This document shows positions 1 through 8,639 of a stretch of DNA of 64,000 nucleotides, piece after piece. Location: positions 1 to 64,000 of the forward strand of contig CANJMY010000003.1 in the NCBI GenBank assembly GCA_947475315.1, written 5' to 3'. This stretch comes from Pseudomonadota bacterium. GTDB lineage: Bacteria > Myxococcota_A > UBA796 > GCA-2862545. Below the pieces are notes generated by a model. It was not told the origin of the DNA, did no database searches, and worked only from the letters and a program-made list of their open reading frames with translations. Position 1 is the first letter of the stretch. The number at the start of each line of letters is the position of its first letter. The translations under genes were made by a program, and so were the position numbers.

Positions 1-386
1 ACGTCCGGGCGGATCAGGTCGAGGCGACCGTCGCCGTCGACGTCCGCGGCGCTGATGCCACCGCCCGTGAAGCGGTTCTGCCGGTCGGGATCGAAGGGCT
101 GACTGGCCCAGTCCCCACCCTTGATGGGGTCGGAGAGCGGCGCGAGCACGCGCACCGTGGGGTCGGCGCACACCACCTCGGCGCCCAGCGTGAGGGTGAC
201 GTCGGGAGGCGGCGGGTCGGTGTCGGCAGGCGCGTCGGTGTCGTCCGTGTCCGCGGGCGTGTCGGTGTCGTCCGTGTCGACGGTGACCGCCGCGTCGTCG
301 GTGTCGTCTGGGCGCACGGGGTCGGGCACCGCAGCCGGCTGACAGGCGGCGAGCCACACGAGCGCTGCACGTCGCCACCTCGGCAA
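1..386 (-). CDS. FG-GAP/VCBS-type lipoprotein, N-terminal part (cut by window edge)
   Basis: The reading frame runs off the left edge, so only the first ~128 residues are visible. A TTG at 386 preceded by GGGAG gives a short basic start and then a lipobox LAAC, so this is probably a lipoprotein. An Asp/Thr/Pro-rich linker follows, with DTDDTDTPADTDDTD-like repeats, as is common on myxobacterial surface lipoproteins. The last visible part, GISAADVDGDGRLDLI, is a calcium-binding-like FG-GAP/VCBS motif, which suggests a beta-propeller ectodomain. An out-of-frame ORF covers the same DNA, but the lipobox and VCBS motif occur only in this frame. The substrate or partner is unknown. Confidence 0.75.
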   Translation of the reverse strand, partial: MPRWRRAALVWLAACQPAAVPDPVRPDDTDDAAVTVDTDDTDTPADTDDTDAPADTDPPPPDVTLTLGAEVVCADPTVRVLAPLSDPIKGGDWASQPFDPDRQNRFTGGGISAADVDGDGRLDLIRPD

Positions 387-492
387 GCAGGACTCCCCAC
401 GGCTGCCCAACCTAGCACACGCCCGCCGGACGCGCGCCGTGTACCCGCAAGCCGCGCGTTCGCGATAGAGGAGCGACGCCTGGGGGGGCGCG

Positions 493-1506
493 ATGGACAA
501 GGTGCGCTTCGCGCAGATCGAGCCGACGACGCGGTGCAACTTCACCTGCGGCTTCTGCGCCGGGCGCGCCATGCCGCAGGAGGACCTGACCTGGGACACC
601 TTCCAGGCTACGCTCGACGCCCTGCCCGACCTCGAGCACGTCGAGCTGCAGGGCGAGGGCGAGTCGCTCCTCCACCCGTCCTTCTTTGAGATGATCGAGG
701 CGCTGCGCGCGCGCCAGATCAAGATCTCGTTCATCTCGAACGGCTCGCTGCTGTCGGAGCGCGCGGTCGATCGGCTGCTCACGGCGGGGATCGAGAAGAT
801 CAACGTGTCGATCGAGTCGGCCGACGCCGACACCTTCCGCGACATCCGCGGCGGCAAGCTCGAGAAGGTGGTCCGCAACCTGGAGCACCTGATGGCCGAG
901 CGCAAGCGGCGCGGGCTCAGCCGCCCCGTGGTGGGCTTCTCGGTGACGGTGCTCAAGCGCACGCGCGACGCGCGCCACGGCATCTACGCGCTGTACAAGC
1001 AGCTCGGGCTGGACGGCGGGATCACGCTCCAGCCGCTTCAGACGATGAACGCCTACGCCCGCCACTACAAGCCTGAGATGGAGGCGCAGGAGCTGGACGC
1101 CGTGGACGCCGACAAGGTGCTGGCGCGCTTCTTCTCCGACCCGACGCTCCGCGCGATCGAGGGCGCGCGTCAGGCGCGCACCGGCTTCTACGACGAGATG
1201 GCGGTCGACTGGCGCGCGGGCAGCCGCACCTGCCCGTACCTGGACCACGGCCTGTACGTGCACCGCGACGGCGCGGTGAGCGCCTGCTGCATGATGAAGG
1301 ACAGCCGCGACGGCTTGGGCAAGATCGGCGTCACGCCGCTGCCCGAGCTGGTGGCGGCGCGTCAGGTGATGCGCGCGCAGCTGGCCAAGGGTGAGGTGCC
1401 GGCGCCCTGCGCGGGCTGCTCGCTCGCGCGTTTTGCGGTCATGGACCGGTTCAGCCTGCTGGGCTTCGCGCTGCGCGGCCTGCGCGATCGGGTGGTCGGC
1501 GCCTGA
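493..1506 (+). CDS. Radical SAM/SPASM domain protein
   Basis: A 337-residue radical SAM enzyme. The N-terminal cluster motif CNFTCGFC (CxxxCxxC) near residue 17 would bind the 4Fe-4S cluster that cleaves S-adenosylmethionine. LQGEGESLLHPSFF matches the usual GGEP-like and ribose-binding region. The C-terminal third has the spaced cysteines of a SPASM/twitch auxiliary-cluster domain (CPYLDHG, ACCMMKD, CAGCSLA). Such enzymes modify peptides, cofactors or sugars, but no precursor peptide or partner is evident nearby, so the substrate is unknown. The gene stands alone, divergent from the lipoprotein at the left edge. The ATG follows a G-rich stretch that can serve as ribosome binding site. Confidence 0.9.
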   Translation: MDKVRFAQIEPTTRCNFTCGFCAGRAMPQEDLTWDTFQATLDALPDLEHVELQGEGESLLHPSFFEMIEALRARQIKISFISNGSLLSERAVDRLLTAGIEKINVSIESADADTFRDIRGGKLEKVVRNLEHLMAERKRRGLSRPVVGFSVTVLKRTRDARHGIYALYKQLGLDGGITLQPLQTMNAYARHYKPEMEAQELDAVDADKVLARFFSDPTLRAIEGARQARTGFYDEMAVDWRAGSRTCPYLDHGLYVHRDGAVSACCMMKDSRDGLGKIGVTPLPELVAARQVMRAQLAKGEVPAPCAGCSLARFAVMDRFSLLGFALRGLRDRVVGA

Positions 1507-1586
1507 AGTCGCGGCGCCTGACCCAAAGGTCGGCGCCTGACGACGCGCGGTGAGCCCCCTTGCCCCACCGCGCGCCGGGGCGACGA

Positions 1587-2375
1587 CTACTGGAAGCAGA
1601 CCTGGTACGGCGAGACGTACGGGCTGCCAAACGTGGTCAGGCCCTCAAAGCAGTCCGGCGTGACGCCGCGGCCCTCGAACTCGGCGACCGTGGCGCCGGT
1701 GTCGTCGAAGTAGCGGAAGTGCAGCTGGTTGGACGTCGTCTGGACCCAGTCGCCCGTGTAGCCAGCCTGTCCGACGAACGTGATGGTGTGGTCGGCGTTG
1801 AACACCGTCTCGTGCGACGCGATCGACGACGGGAACAGCTCGCACTCAAAGAACGAGGTCAGGCCAGTGCCGGTGCAGTGGTCGTTGGTGGCCGTGAAGG
1901 TCGGGCCCACCGCGACCGCATAGTTCACCAGCGTCGGCGTACGGGTGGTGCTGTTGTTCGCCGTGCCGCCCGAGTTCTCCACCGACGTGGTGGTGATGGA
2001 CGCCGACACCGTGAGCGGGACGGAGTTCTGCGGGAGCGAGAGGTCGAACCACACGGACTTGGTGCCGTTGTTCTTGGTCACCGTGCCGAGGGCGCAGGTG
2101 ATCGTGCGGCCGGACAGCGTGCAGCTCGTGCTCTTGGCGCCCACGGTGCCCATCACGTAGACCTGCGGGCTGGTGTGGGTCTGGGGCAGCTGGATGGTGG
2201 CGACCACGCTGGCCGCGTCCTTGTTCCCGATGTTCTTGACGGTGACCGTGTAGCGACCGGCCTCGTAGACGTGCTTTCCGACCGGCGTGGTCAACGTCAC
2301 GGACGGGTCCGCGGCCGCGAAGGCGGGCGAAGCGACACACAGCAGGGAGAGCACGGCGACAGTGCGACTCAGCAT
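1587..2375 (-). CDS. Exported protein with DUF11/CARDB-like Ig-fold domain
   Basis: A 262-residue secreted protein. The ATG at 2375 starts a clear Sec signal peptide (MLSRTVAVLSLLCVASPAFA, cut after AFA). The segment YTVTVKNIGNKDAASVVATIQLP resembles DUF11/CARDB repeat domains, which are Ig-like adhesion or surface folds. The C-terminal half has paired cysteines and aromatic beta-strands (HFRYFDDTGATVAEFEGRG) and no recognised enzymatic motif. It is divergent from a TetR regulator across a 205-bp AT-richer region, so the regulator may control it. I do not recognise a specific function. Confidence 0.75.
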   Translation of the reverse strand: MLSRTVAVLSLLCVASPAFAAADPSVTLTTPVGKHVYEAGRYTVTVKNIGNKDAASVVATIQLPQTHTSPQVYVMGTVGAKSTSCTLSGRTITCALGTVTKNNGTKSVWFDLSLPQNSVPLTVSASITTTSVENSGGTANNSTTRTPTLVNYAVAVGPTFTATNDHCTGTGLTSFFECELFPSSIASHETVFNADHTITFVGQAGYTGDWVQTTSNQLHFRYFDDTGATVAEFEGRGVTPDCFEGLTTFGSPYVSPYQVCFQ

Positions 2376-2459
2376 GGAGACCCCAGACTCAAGCGACGCA
2401 GGAATTGCGCCACATGACTTATTTTGTCCTACAGACGAATTCTTGGCAAGTCCGGAATC

Positions 2460-2481
2460 TGCCGCAATCTTTGCTGTGGCA
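2460..2481. promoter_or_regulatory. Imperfect 22-bp palindrome, candidate TetR operator
   Basis: The two 7-bp arms TGCCGCA and TGTGGCA are inverted (6 of 7 positions) around an 8-bp AT-rich centre. They lie in the divergent intergenic region between the exported protein (start 2375) and the TetR gene (start 2581). Size and symmetry fit a TetR-family operator, and the site could control both genes. This is inferred from position and symmetry only. Confidence 0.3.
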
Positions 2482-2580
2482 ATATGCCTTCCATCCGCAA
2501 GAAAACCTTCTTTCCGGCGAGTGCCGACCGCCGCATCTGGCCGCTCCAAGGCCTCTTCGCGCGCGGTCTGAGGAGCCCCG

Positions 2581-3207
2581 ATGTCCCCCCGCGACAAGGA
2601 CACGCGCACCGATCTCCTGCGCGCCGCCGAGCGGCTCTTCGCGGAGCGTGGGGTGGACGCGGTGTCGCTGCGGGAGATCGCGCAGGCCGCCGGGCAGAAG
2701 AACCACTCGGCGGCGCTCTACCACTTCGGCGACAAGCGCTCGCTGCTCGACGCCCTGCTCGCGCGTCACTCGGACCCCATCCAAGCCGGGTGGCTGGTGG
2801 TCGTCGAGCACATGGCCGCCCAAGGTCGCGACGACCTGGATGAGCTGGTGGGGCTGATGGTGCGCACGCTCGTCCACAAGCTCGACGACGACGACGGCGG
2901 GCCTGAGTACCTGAACGTGGTCGCGCAGCTGATCAGCAGCCCGCACTTCCCCATCACCGAGATGGAGGCGACGAACGCGCCCGGGATCGTCGCGCTGAGC
3001 GGCGCGATGATGCGTCACATCGGTGAGATCGAGCCCAACCTCTACCCGCTGCGCATGCTGGGCGTGACGTCGCTGCTCTACGGCACCATCGCCAGCTACC
3101 AGCGCCTGGTGCGGGTCGGCTTCGACATCTCACACGAGTCGCTGATCGCCGACCTCACGCAGTCGATCGGCGGCCTGCTCCGCGGCGCGCCGCGTCGGGC
3201 GCCCTGA
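2581..3207 (+). CDS. TetR/AcrR family transcriptional regulator
   Basis: A 208-residue regulator. The N-terminal DNA-binding domain (residues ~7-52) reads RTDLLRAAERLFAERG, then VSLREIAQAAG and ALYHFGDKRSLLDALL, the classic TetR helix-turn-helix with its YxxF-type recognition helix. The variable C-terminal domain should bind a ligand that cannot be predicted. The ATG follows GAGGAG with good spacing. It is divergent from the exported DUF11-like gene, the most likely regulated neighbour besides itself, and convergent with the DUF4215 lipoprotein gene. Confidence 0.92.
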   Translation: MSPRDKDTRTDLLRAAERLFAERGVDAVSLREIAQAAGQKNHSAALYHFGDKRSLLDALLARHSDPIQAGWLVVVEHMAAQGRDDLDELVGLMVRTLVHKLDDDDGGPEYLNVVAQLISSPHFPITEMEATNAPGIVALSGAMMRHIGEIEPNLYPLRMLGVTSLLYGTIASYQRLVRVGFDISHESLIADLTQSIGGLLRGAPRRAP

Positions 3208-3277
3208 CGGCGCAGACCGCTCGACGGTCGGGACTCAACGCCAAGCCGCGAACACGCGGAGCGCGCCCAGGCCCGGA

Positions 3278-4192
3278 CTAGGGCAGGACCTCGATGTTGC
3301 AGTTCGGATCGCAGCCGTCGTTGTAGTCCGGGTTGCCGTCATCACACTGCTCGTAGCCCTCGGTCACGAGGTTGCCGCAGGACCACGTAGGGCCCCAGTG
3401 GCAGGACGCGTCGCAGCCGTCGCCATCCTGGGTGCCGCCATCGTCGCAGTCCTCGCCGTACTCGACCTGCCAGTTGCCGCAGGAAGCGGTCACGATCTGG
3501 CAGTTGGAGCAGCCGTCGAAGTCGTCGTAGTTGCCGTCGTCGCACTGCTCGAGGTCTTCGGTGTAGCCGTTGCCGCAGTAGCCGACGTAGCCCCAGCGGC
3601 AGTCCGACGCGCAGCCGTCGCCGTCCATCAGGCCGCCGTCGTCGCACTCCTCGCCCATCTCGACGATGCTGTTGCCACACTGCGCCTGCTCGATCTGGCA
3701 CCCGGAGTCGCAGCCATCGTAGCCCCAGTCGTTGCCGTCATCGCAGGACTCGTTGGGGTCGATGACGCTGTCACCGCAGTACGGCACCTCGAGCGCGACG
3801 ATGTGGCTCACCGAGCCGCGGACGTGCGGCAGCCACACGCGGGCGGTGGATCCCCGCACCAGCGTGTAGGGCCAGGTGAGCGAGCAGGTGGCGGTGCCGT
3901 TCGGGCCAACCAAGCACGCGCCGCCGCCCGGCGCGGTCAGGGCGACGGACAGGCAGGACGCGGTCGAGAAGCAGGTCTCATTGCCCGGATCGGCCAGGCC
4001 AACCTTCACGCGCGCGCCAGGAGGAGCGCGTCGGACCGTGATCGTCCCGACCTCGCCCAACGCCACGCGCCCCGTGCTCATCGTGACGTTCAGCGCGCGC
4101 CGATCGTCCTCGAGCGCGTCCGCGGAGGGCGCCCCCAGCTCCTGTTGAGCACACCCGACCAGACCCAGCACTGCCACCCACGCTGCGCGCAT
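3278..4192 (-). CDS. DUF4215 cysteine-rich repeat lipoprotein
   Basis: A 304-residue lipoprotein with signal peptide and lipobox LVGC (Cys14). Residues ~40-135 form a beta-rich domain. From ~140 to the end there are five tandem DUF4215 repeats of about 32 residues, each built as CGN/CGD...C-DDG...DGC...C. The spacing is nearly constant: the second cysteine sits in QCDDGN or ECDDGG and the third in DGCD or DGCS. These repeats are abundant in Myxococcota surface proteins and are thought to be disulfide-stabilised, possibly calcium-binding. Repeats 2 and 4 share the GGxxDGDGC variant and 1, 3 and 5 the GNxxxxDGC variant, so the array alternates. Function unknown. Confidence 0.88.
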   Translation of the reverse strand: MRAAWVAVLGLVGCAQQELGAPSADALEDDRRALNVTMSTGRVALGEVGTITVRRAPPGARVKVGLADPGNETCFSTASCLSVALTAPGGGACLVGPNGTATCSLTWPYTLVRGSTARVWLPHVRGSVSHIVALEVPYCGDSVIDPNESCDDGNDWGYDGCDSGCQIEQAQCGNSIVEMGEECDDGGLMDGDGCASDCRWGYVGYCGNGYTEDLEQCDDGNYDDFDGCSNCQIVTASCGNWQVEYGEDCDDGGTQDGDGCDASCHWGPTWSCGNLVTEGYEQCDDGNPDYNDGCDPNCNIEVLP

Positions 4193-4264
4193 GCGAACCT
4201 CACTTCACACAGCCTAGCCCGCCCAAATCCGACTCATGCAAGAAATTCCCCCCGGGGGGGACGG

Positions 4265-4816
4265 TCACGCCGCCAGCGCGACCCGCGCCGCGCGGGCCAG
4301 GAAGTGCCCCAGATCCGGCGTGCTGGCGCCGGCGGTCTTGGCCAGATCGTCCCAGCGCCGCAGCCGCACGGCCTCCTCGGCGCCGACCTGCTGGATGAAG
4401 GCGTCGGCCTCCTGGGGGGTGAACGGCCCGCCCTGGAGCGCGAGGCTGCGCACCGAGTCCTCCGACAGCGTGTCGAAGTAGCCGGGCTCGGCGGTGCACA
4501 GGTAGCGCTTGGCGTCGACATGCAGCTGGATCGCACGCACGACGCGCTGGTCGAACCGGCCGCGGAGGAAGCGAACGACGCGGTGCTGGTGCACGTCGTC
4601 CACGCCGTGGAGCGTGGGCGTGGCGCCCAGGTCGTGGACCAGGTGCCCAAGGTCGTGCAGGAGCGCGGCGGTCACCAGGCCATCGTCCGCGCCCTCCCGC
4701 TCGGCGAGCCAGGCGGACTGAAGCGCGTGCTCCAGCTGCGTCACGGGCTCCCCCGCGTACTGCTCGCCGCCGCGCGCGCGGAGCAGCCCCTCGATCTCCA
4801 CCAGCGTCAGCGGCAT
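4265..4816 (-). CDS. PhnZ-type HD-domain mixed-valent diiron oxygenase homologue
   Basis: A 183-residue HD-domain protein resembling the phosphonate-degradation oxygenases PhnZ and TmpB, which oxidatively cleave hydroxylated phosphonates. Candidate metal ligands are His30 (LEHALQSA), His54-Asp55 (LLHDLGH), His76 (DDVHQH), His99 (QLHVDAKRYL) and Asp156 or Asp157 (RRWDDLAK). Their spacing closely follows what I recall for PhnZ (34, 58, 59, 80, 104, 161). Tyr20 and Glu23 match the PhnZ lid pair, and LALQGGPFTPQEADAF is family-typical. No phnY hydroxylase or phosphonate transporter is visible. It follows the alpha/beta hydrolase by 24 bp on the same strand and is probably co-transcribed. The family is clear; the substrate is not. 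Confidence 0.82.
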   Translation of the reverse strand: MPLTLVEIEGLLRARGGEQYAGEPVTQLEHALQSAWLAEREGADDGLVTAALLHDLGHLVHDLGATPTLHGVDDVHQHRVVRFLRGRFDQRVVRAIQLHVDAKRYLCTAEPGYFDTLSEDSVRSLALQGGPFTPQEADAFIQQVGAEEAVRLRRWDDLAKTAGASTPDLGHFLARAARVALAA

Positions 4817-4840
4817 CGCACCCTCGGTCGCGCCGCTCCC

Positions 4841-5725
4841 CTAGCGCTTTGGGACCGCGTCGCTCAACCAGTCGGCGACCGCGCGGTGCGCGGGCACACA
4901 GGCCGACGACGTCACCAGGCCCACGTGCGTCGGGTCGCCGGCCACGCCGCTGTGGCCCTGGCCGACGCGCCATGACGTGAGGTTGGGGAGCGGCCGGGCC
5001 CAGGCGCGCGCGCCCGCCTCCGCGCCCAGCAGGCCGTCACCGGTGGCGTGCAGCTGAAGCGCCCGCGCCTGCACGCGCCGCAGGCCCGCCGACCAATCCG
5101 CCGACCCGTCGCGCGGGGTCCACGCGTCCGACGTCCAGAAGCGCGCGAGGTCCGCGCAGTACGGCTCCGCCTCCTCCGCCGGGCCCTGCCCCAGCCGCCG
5201 CGTGGGGTAGCGACCGAACGCCCGCGCGGTGGCGGCGAACCCGCGGATCGCCAAGCCCTTGGCCAGACGCAGCCTGCGCGACGGCTCCAGCGACGGGCGC
5301 CAGATGTTCGCGGCGAGCAGCACCAGCGCGTCCACCTCGGTCAGGCCCGCGGCGAGCGTGGCGGCGCTGACGTGCCCGCCCAGGCTGTGCCCCAGGATGA
5401 CGACCGGCCCGCGCCCTGCGTCACGGGCCGCCGCGACCAGCGCGGGCACGTCGCGCATCACCAGGTCCTCGTAGGTCCAGGCGCCGCCCTCGGCGGGCGT
5501 CGGCCCGCTGCGCGCGTGGCCGCGGAAGTCGGCGATCCAGCACTCCCACCCCGCCGCCGCCAGCGTCCCTGCCAGCCCGCTGTCGCCTGCCATCAGGAAC
5601 GTGCGGCCGTCGACCATCATCGCGTGCAGCAACAGCGCCACGCCGCGGCAGGTGCCCTCCGCGGGCAGCACGTGGACCCCGAGCGACCAACCGTCCGCTG
5701 TCGTCACCGTCCGGCGCTCGTCCAC
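4841..5725 (-). CDS. Alpha/beta hydrolase
   Basis: A 294-residue cytoplasmic alpha/beta-fold hydrolase with no signal peptide. The oxyanion region is LLLHAMMVDGRTF, the nucleophile elbow GHSLGG (Ser114), the acid probably the Asp in HATGDGLLG, and the catalytic His the one in DPTHVGLVT or GQGHSG. Length and layout fit serine-aminopeptidase or monoacylglycerol-lipase-like hydrolases. It lies 24 bp upstream of the PhnZ-like oxygenase gene on the same strand, so the two may act on one pathway, but the substrate cannot be read from sequence. Confidence 0.88.
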   Translation of the reverse strand: MDERRTVTTADGWSLGVHVLPAEGTCRGVALLLHAMMVDGRTFLMAGDSGLAGTLAAAGWECWIADFRGHARSGPTPAEGGAWTYEDLVMRDVPALVAAARDAGRGPVVILGHSLGGHVSAATLAAGLTEVDALVLLAANIWRPSLEPSRRLRLAKGLAIRGFAATARAFGRYPTRRLGQGPAEEAEPYCADLARFWTSDAWTPRDGSADWSAGLRRVQARALQLHATGDGLLGAEAGARAWARPLPNLTSWRVGQGHSGVAGDPTHVGLVTSSACVPAHRAVADWLSDAVPKR

Positions 5726-5805
5726 GTCGACCTCGCCGCGCGCGGCTATCCCGCGATGCCGCCCCGGTCGCCCGGTGCTACGAGCGCGCCGTGGGGTGTG
5801 GACAC

Positions 5806-6567
5806 GTGAGGTCGCGCGCGATCGTGCTGTGGCTCGGGGTGCTCGCGTGCACCGAGCCCGAGGTGGTGGCGCCCAAGCGGGTCCCGGCCGTGGTCGCGCC
5901 GCCGCTGGACGCGCCGTGGACCGACCCGTCCCTCAAGGCGCCCAAGCCCGGCCGCTACGCGCTCCGCGAGCTGCGCGTGGCGTGGGCAGGCGTGGTCGGC
6001 GCGCCGCCGAGCGTGACGCGGTCGGAGCCCGAGGCGCGCATGCTCGCCCGGCAGCTCGCGCAGAAGCTGGCCGAAGGTGCCTCGTTCGCCGAGCTGGTGG
6101 CGACCCAGTCCGACGCGCCGACCCGCACGCGCGCTGGGTGGCTCGGCGCGTTCGAGCTGGGCACCTACGACCCCACCGTCGAGGCGGCGGTCGCGAGCGT
6201 CGATGTGGGCGCGGTGGCGACGCTGGTCCGCACCGCCGCGGGCTACCACCTGCTGCAGCGCGTGCCGGTCGACGAGGTCGTCGTGACGTACACGCTCTAC
6301 GCGTGGCGCGGCGCACGCGGCGCGAACGTCAGCCGGGACAAGGCGGCGGCGGACTTCGTCGCGGGCGAGGCGGTCGCCGGCCTGCGCGGCGGCGCCAAGC
6401 TGGAGACGCTCAAGGCGGATCGCGCGTCGCCGCCCGAGGGCGTGCGCGTCGGGCGCGACCAATGGTCGCCGTCGGTGGAGGCGACCGCGTTCGCGCTCCA
6501 GGTGGGCGCGGTGTCGGACCCGATCGAGACACCCGCTGGCTACCTCGTGGTCAAGCGCCTGCGCTGA
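5806..6567 (+). CDS. Parvulin-type (PpiC) peptidyl-prolyl isomerase lipoprotein
   Basis: About 253 residues. A GTG at 5806 gives a lipoprotein signal with lipobox GVLAC; an in-frame GTG at 5791 would add five residues. A first parvulin-like unit includes ASFAELVATQSD, GWLGAFELGTYDPTVEAAV and TAAGYHLLQRV. A second, degenerate unit ends with AFALQVGAVSDPIETPAGYLVVKRL. Such proteins assist folding of exported or outer-membrane proteins in the periplasm. The second unit looks eroded in its catalytic half, so it may only bind peptide. It converges on the TlpA-like gene with a 6-bp gap. Confidence 0.8.
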   Translation: MRSRAIVLWLGVLACTEPEVVAPKRVPAVVAPPLDAPWTDPSLKAPKPGRYALRELRVAWAGVVGAPPSVTRSEPEARMLARQLAQKLAEGASFAELVATQSDAPTRTRAGWLGAFELGTYDPTVEAAVASVDVGAVATLVRTAAGYHLLQRVPVDEVVVTYTLYAWRGARGANVSRDKAAADFVAGEAVAGLRGGAKLETLKADRASPPEGVRVGRDQWSPSVEATAFALQVGAVSDPIETPAGYLVVKRLR

Positions 6568-6573
6568 CCACGG

Positions 6574-7212
6574 CTACTTCAGCGCGGCCTCGATGCCGGC
6601 CTGGATGGTGCCTTCCGACACCGGGTCCAGGCGCTGGGCCACCTTGAGGTCACGGCCGATCACGAGCGCCGCCGGGTAGCTGCCGTTGCGCACGGCGCCG
6701 ATGCTCCCGCTGATGCCCTCGGGGTCGGCGATGATCGGGGAGGTGATCAGGTCGTACTCCCCGTCGAGGACCTGGGCGGGCAGCCCGGCCCACAGGTTCA
6801 GGTCGTCGGTCGTCGGATCGCGTCCCTCGACGTTCTCGTGGATCACGGTCAGGTACACGAAGCCCTGGTCCTTGTACTCCTGGTAGACAGACTCGGCGTG
6901 CTTGGCCAGGTCCTGGCAGGGGCCGCACCAAAGGGTGCTGATGTCGAGCAGCACGACGCTGCCGTAGAACTGCCACAGGCTGACCTCGGCCCCGAACTGG
7001 TCCGTGCCGTGCACGTCCAGCACCACCTGGCCCTCCTCCATGCCCTCGCCCACCAGCCCCTCGGGCGGCGCGGCGCTCGTCCACGAATTCACGGGGGCGG
7101 TCCACGGGTCCGTGTCGGCCGCGCCGTCGTCTCCGCCGGCCGGGCTGTAGAGGTGGGGCGCACACGCCGAGGCGAGCATCGCCCCTGCAATCCAGCCCGT
7201 CGCGCGAACCAT
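6574..7212 (-). CDS. TlpA-like thioredoxin-fold lipoprotein
   Basis: A 212-residue lipoprotein (signal peptide, lipobox ASAC, Cys17). The thioredoxin-like domain contains STLWCGPCQDLAKHAES, with the redox-active CxxC as CGPC, and the usual upstream strand VVLLDIS. VYLTVIHENVEGRDPT and a terminal VIGRDLKVAQRL strand complete a TlpA/AhpC-TSA-like fold. It should act as a membrane-anchored periplasmic thiol-disulfide oxidoreductase, for example in cytochrome c maturation or disulfide repair. No ccm genes are nearby. Confidence 0.88.
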   Translation of the reverse strand: MVRATGWIAGAMLASACAPHLYSPAGGDDGAADTDPWTAPVNSWTSAAPPEGLVGEGMEEGQVVLDVHGTDQFGAEVSLWQFYGSVVLLDISTLWCGPCQDLAKHAESVYQEYKDQGFVYLTVIHENVEGRDPTTDDLNLWAGLPAQVLDGEYDLITSPIIADPEGISGSIGAVRNGSYPAALVIGRDLKVAQRLDPVSEGTIQAGIEAALK

Positions 7213-7306
7213 TTGGCCTCCCGAGACCGCGTCCTATCCTGTCACACGCGGGCCGACCGCGCTGTCACAGGTTGACGTGCCCCCTGCGTCGGGATGGAGG
7301 GCGAGC

Positions 7307-8632
7307 ATGCAATCTCATCGCAAGCCTCTGACCCGTGATGATCTGACCCGCGCCTACGCCACCTACGGACGCCCGCGGTCCCGTTGGCTGGTGGGGGGCG
7401 AATTCGAGCGCCACCTGCTCGACGGCGAGGGGCGCCCCGCCCCCTACGAGGGCCGCCACGGCGTCCGCGAGCTGCTCCACCGCTACATCGTCGACGGCTG
7501 GATCCCCGCGCGCGAGGGCTCCGGCATCATCGCGCTGGTGAAGAACGGCGCGAGCATCACGCTTGAGCCCGGCGCCCAGTTCGAGCTGTCTGGCCGCCCG
7601 TACAAGGACGCGCAGGGCGTGCTCGCCGAGGCCCGCGCCTTCGCCACCGACCTGGACGCGCGCCTGGAAGGCACGCCCTTCCGCCAGTCGGCGCTCGGCT
7701 TCACGCCGTTCGCGGACATCGACCGCGTCGGCTGGGTGCCCAAGGGCCGCTACGCGATCATGGGCCCGTACCTGCGGTCGGTGGGCAAGCTCGGCCACCA
7801 CATGATGAAGGGCACCTGCGCCACACAGGCCTCGTACGACTTCTCCGACGAGCGCGACGCGTCCGCCAAGGTGCGCGTCGGCATCGTGCTCGCGCCCATC
7901 ATCAGCGCGGCGTTCGCCAACAGCCCGCTCACGAACGGCAAGCCGAACGGCTGGATGACCTTCCGCGGCCACATCTGGACCGACACCGACCCGGCCCGCT
8001 GCGGCTTCCCGGACGCGGCGGAGGACTTCTCGTACGCGCGGTGGATCGACTGGATGCTCGACGTCCCGATGATGTTCACCAAGTCCGGCGGCGTGTGGCG
8101 CCACGCCCACGGCCGCACGTTCCGTCAGTGGATGGAGCAGGGCGACGAGGGCCGCTTCCCCACCGAGAAGGACTGGGACCTGCACCTCACGAGCGTGTTC
8201 CCCGAGGTGCGCGTCAAGCAGCAGATCGAGGTCCGCATGGGCGACTGCGTGCCGCTGGATCTGTCGGCCGCGTTTGTCGCGCTGTGGGAGGGCCTGTTCT
8301 ACGACCGCCGCGCGCTGGATCAGGCGCTCGCGCTGTCGGGCCTGTTCGCGTCGTTCGGATCCAAGGCCGACCGCTTCCACGTCGCCTGCAAGCATGGTCT
8401 CGCCGGATCCATCGGCGGCCGTCGCCTGTCGACCTGGGCCGAGTCGGTGGTCGACATCGCCCGCGATGGCCTGACCCGCGTCGCCCCGCAGGACGTGGCG
8501 CTGCTCGCCCCGCTGGAGCGCGTGGTCGCGTCCGGCGAGAGCCCCGCGGCGCACCTGCTGCGCGCGCTCGGCGGCGACTTCTCGCCCGGCAACGTGCTGG
8601 ATCACACCCGCATCGACGGTACGATCGTCTAG
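7307..8632 (+). CDS. gshA: Glutamate-cysteine ligase, GCS2/plant type
   Basis: A 441-residue enzyme expected to join glutamate and cysteine with ATP, the first step of glutathione synthesis. GGEFERHLL, ALGFTPFADIDRVGWVPKGRY, HHMMKGTCATQASYDF and FANSPLTNGKPNGWMTFRGHIW are hallmarks of the GCS2 family of plants, alphaproteobacteria and myxobacteria, distinct from the E. coli type. The ATG follows GGAGG with 6-bp spacing; an upstream in-frame GTG is less likely. No gshB is visible. A gamma-glutamyl ligase of a related pathway such as EgtA is an alternative. It converges on the DnaA-like gene with a 7-bp gap. Confidence 0.87.
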   Translation: MQSHRKPLTRDDLTRAYATYGRPRSRWLVGGEFERHLLDGEGRPAPYEGRHGVRELLHRYIVDGWIPAREGSGIIALVKNGASITLEPGAQFELSGRPYKDAQGVLAEARAFATDLDARLEGTPFRQSALGFTPFADIDRVGWVPKGRYAIMGPYLRSVGKLGHHMMKGTCATQASYDFSDERDASAKVRVGIVLAPIISAAFANSPLTNGKPNGWMTFRGHIWTDTDPARCGFPDAAEDFSYARWIDWMLDVPMMFTKSGGVWRHAHGRTFRQWMEQGDEGRFPTEKDWDLHLTSVFPEVRVKQQIEVRMGDCVPLDLSAAFVALWEGLFYDRRALDQALALSGLFASFGSKADRFHVACKHGLAGSIGGRRLSTWAESVVDIARDGLTRVAPQDVALLAPLERVVASGESPAAHLLRALGGDFSPGNVLDHTRIDGTIV

Positions 8633-8639
8633 CGCTGGA

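Noticed and set aside
121-342. Serine/valine-rich ORF on the plus strand
   Set aside because: It is the antisense image of the Asp/Thr-rich linker of the minus-strand lipoprotein, which has a lipobox and an FG-GAP motif.
4238-4262. C/G palindrome CCCCCCGGGGGG after the HD oxygenase gene as terminator
   Set aside because: No loop bases and only a weak T-rich follow-up, so a stable hairpin is unlikely.
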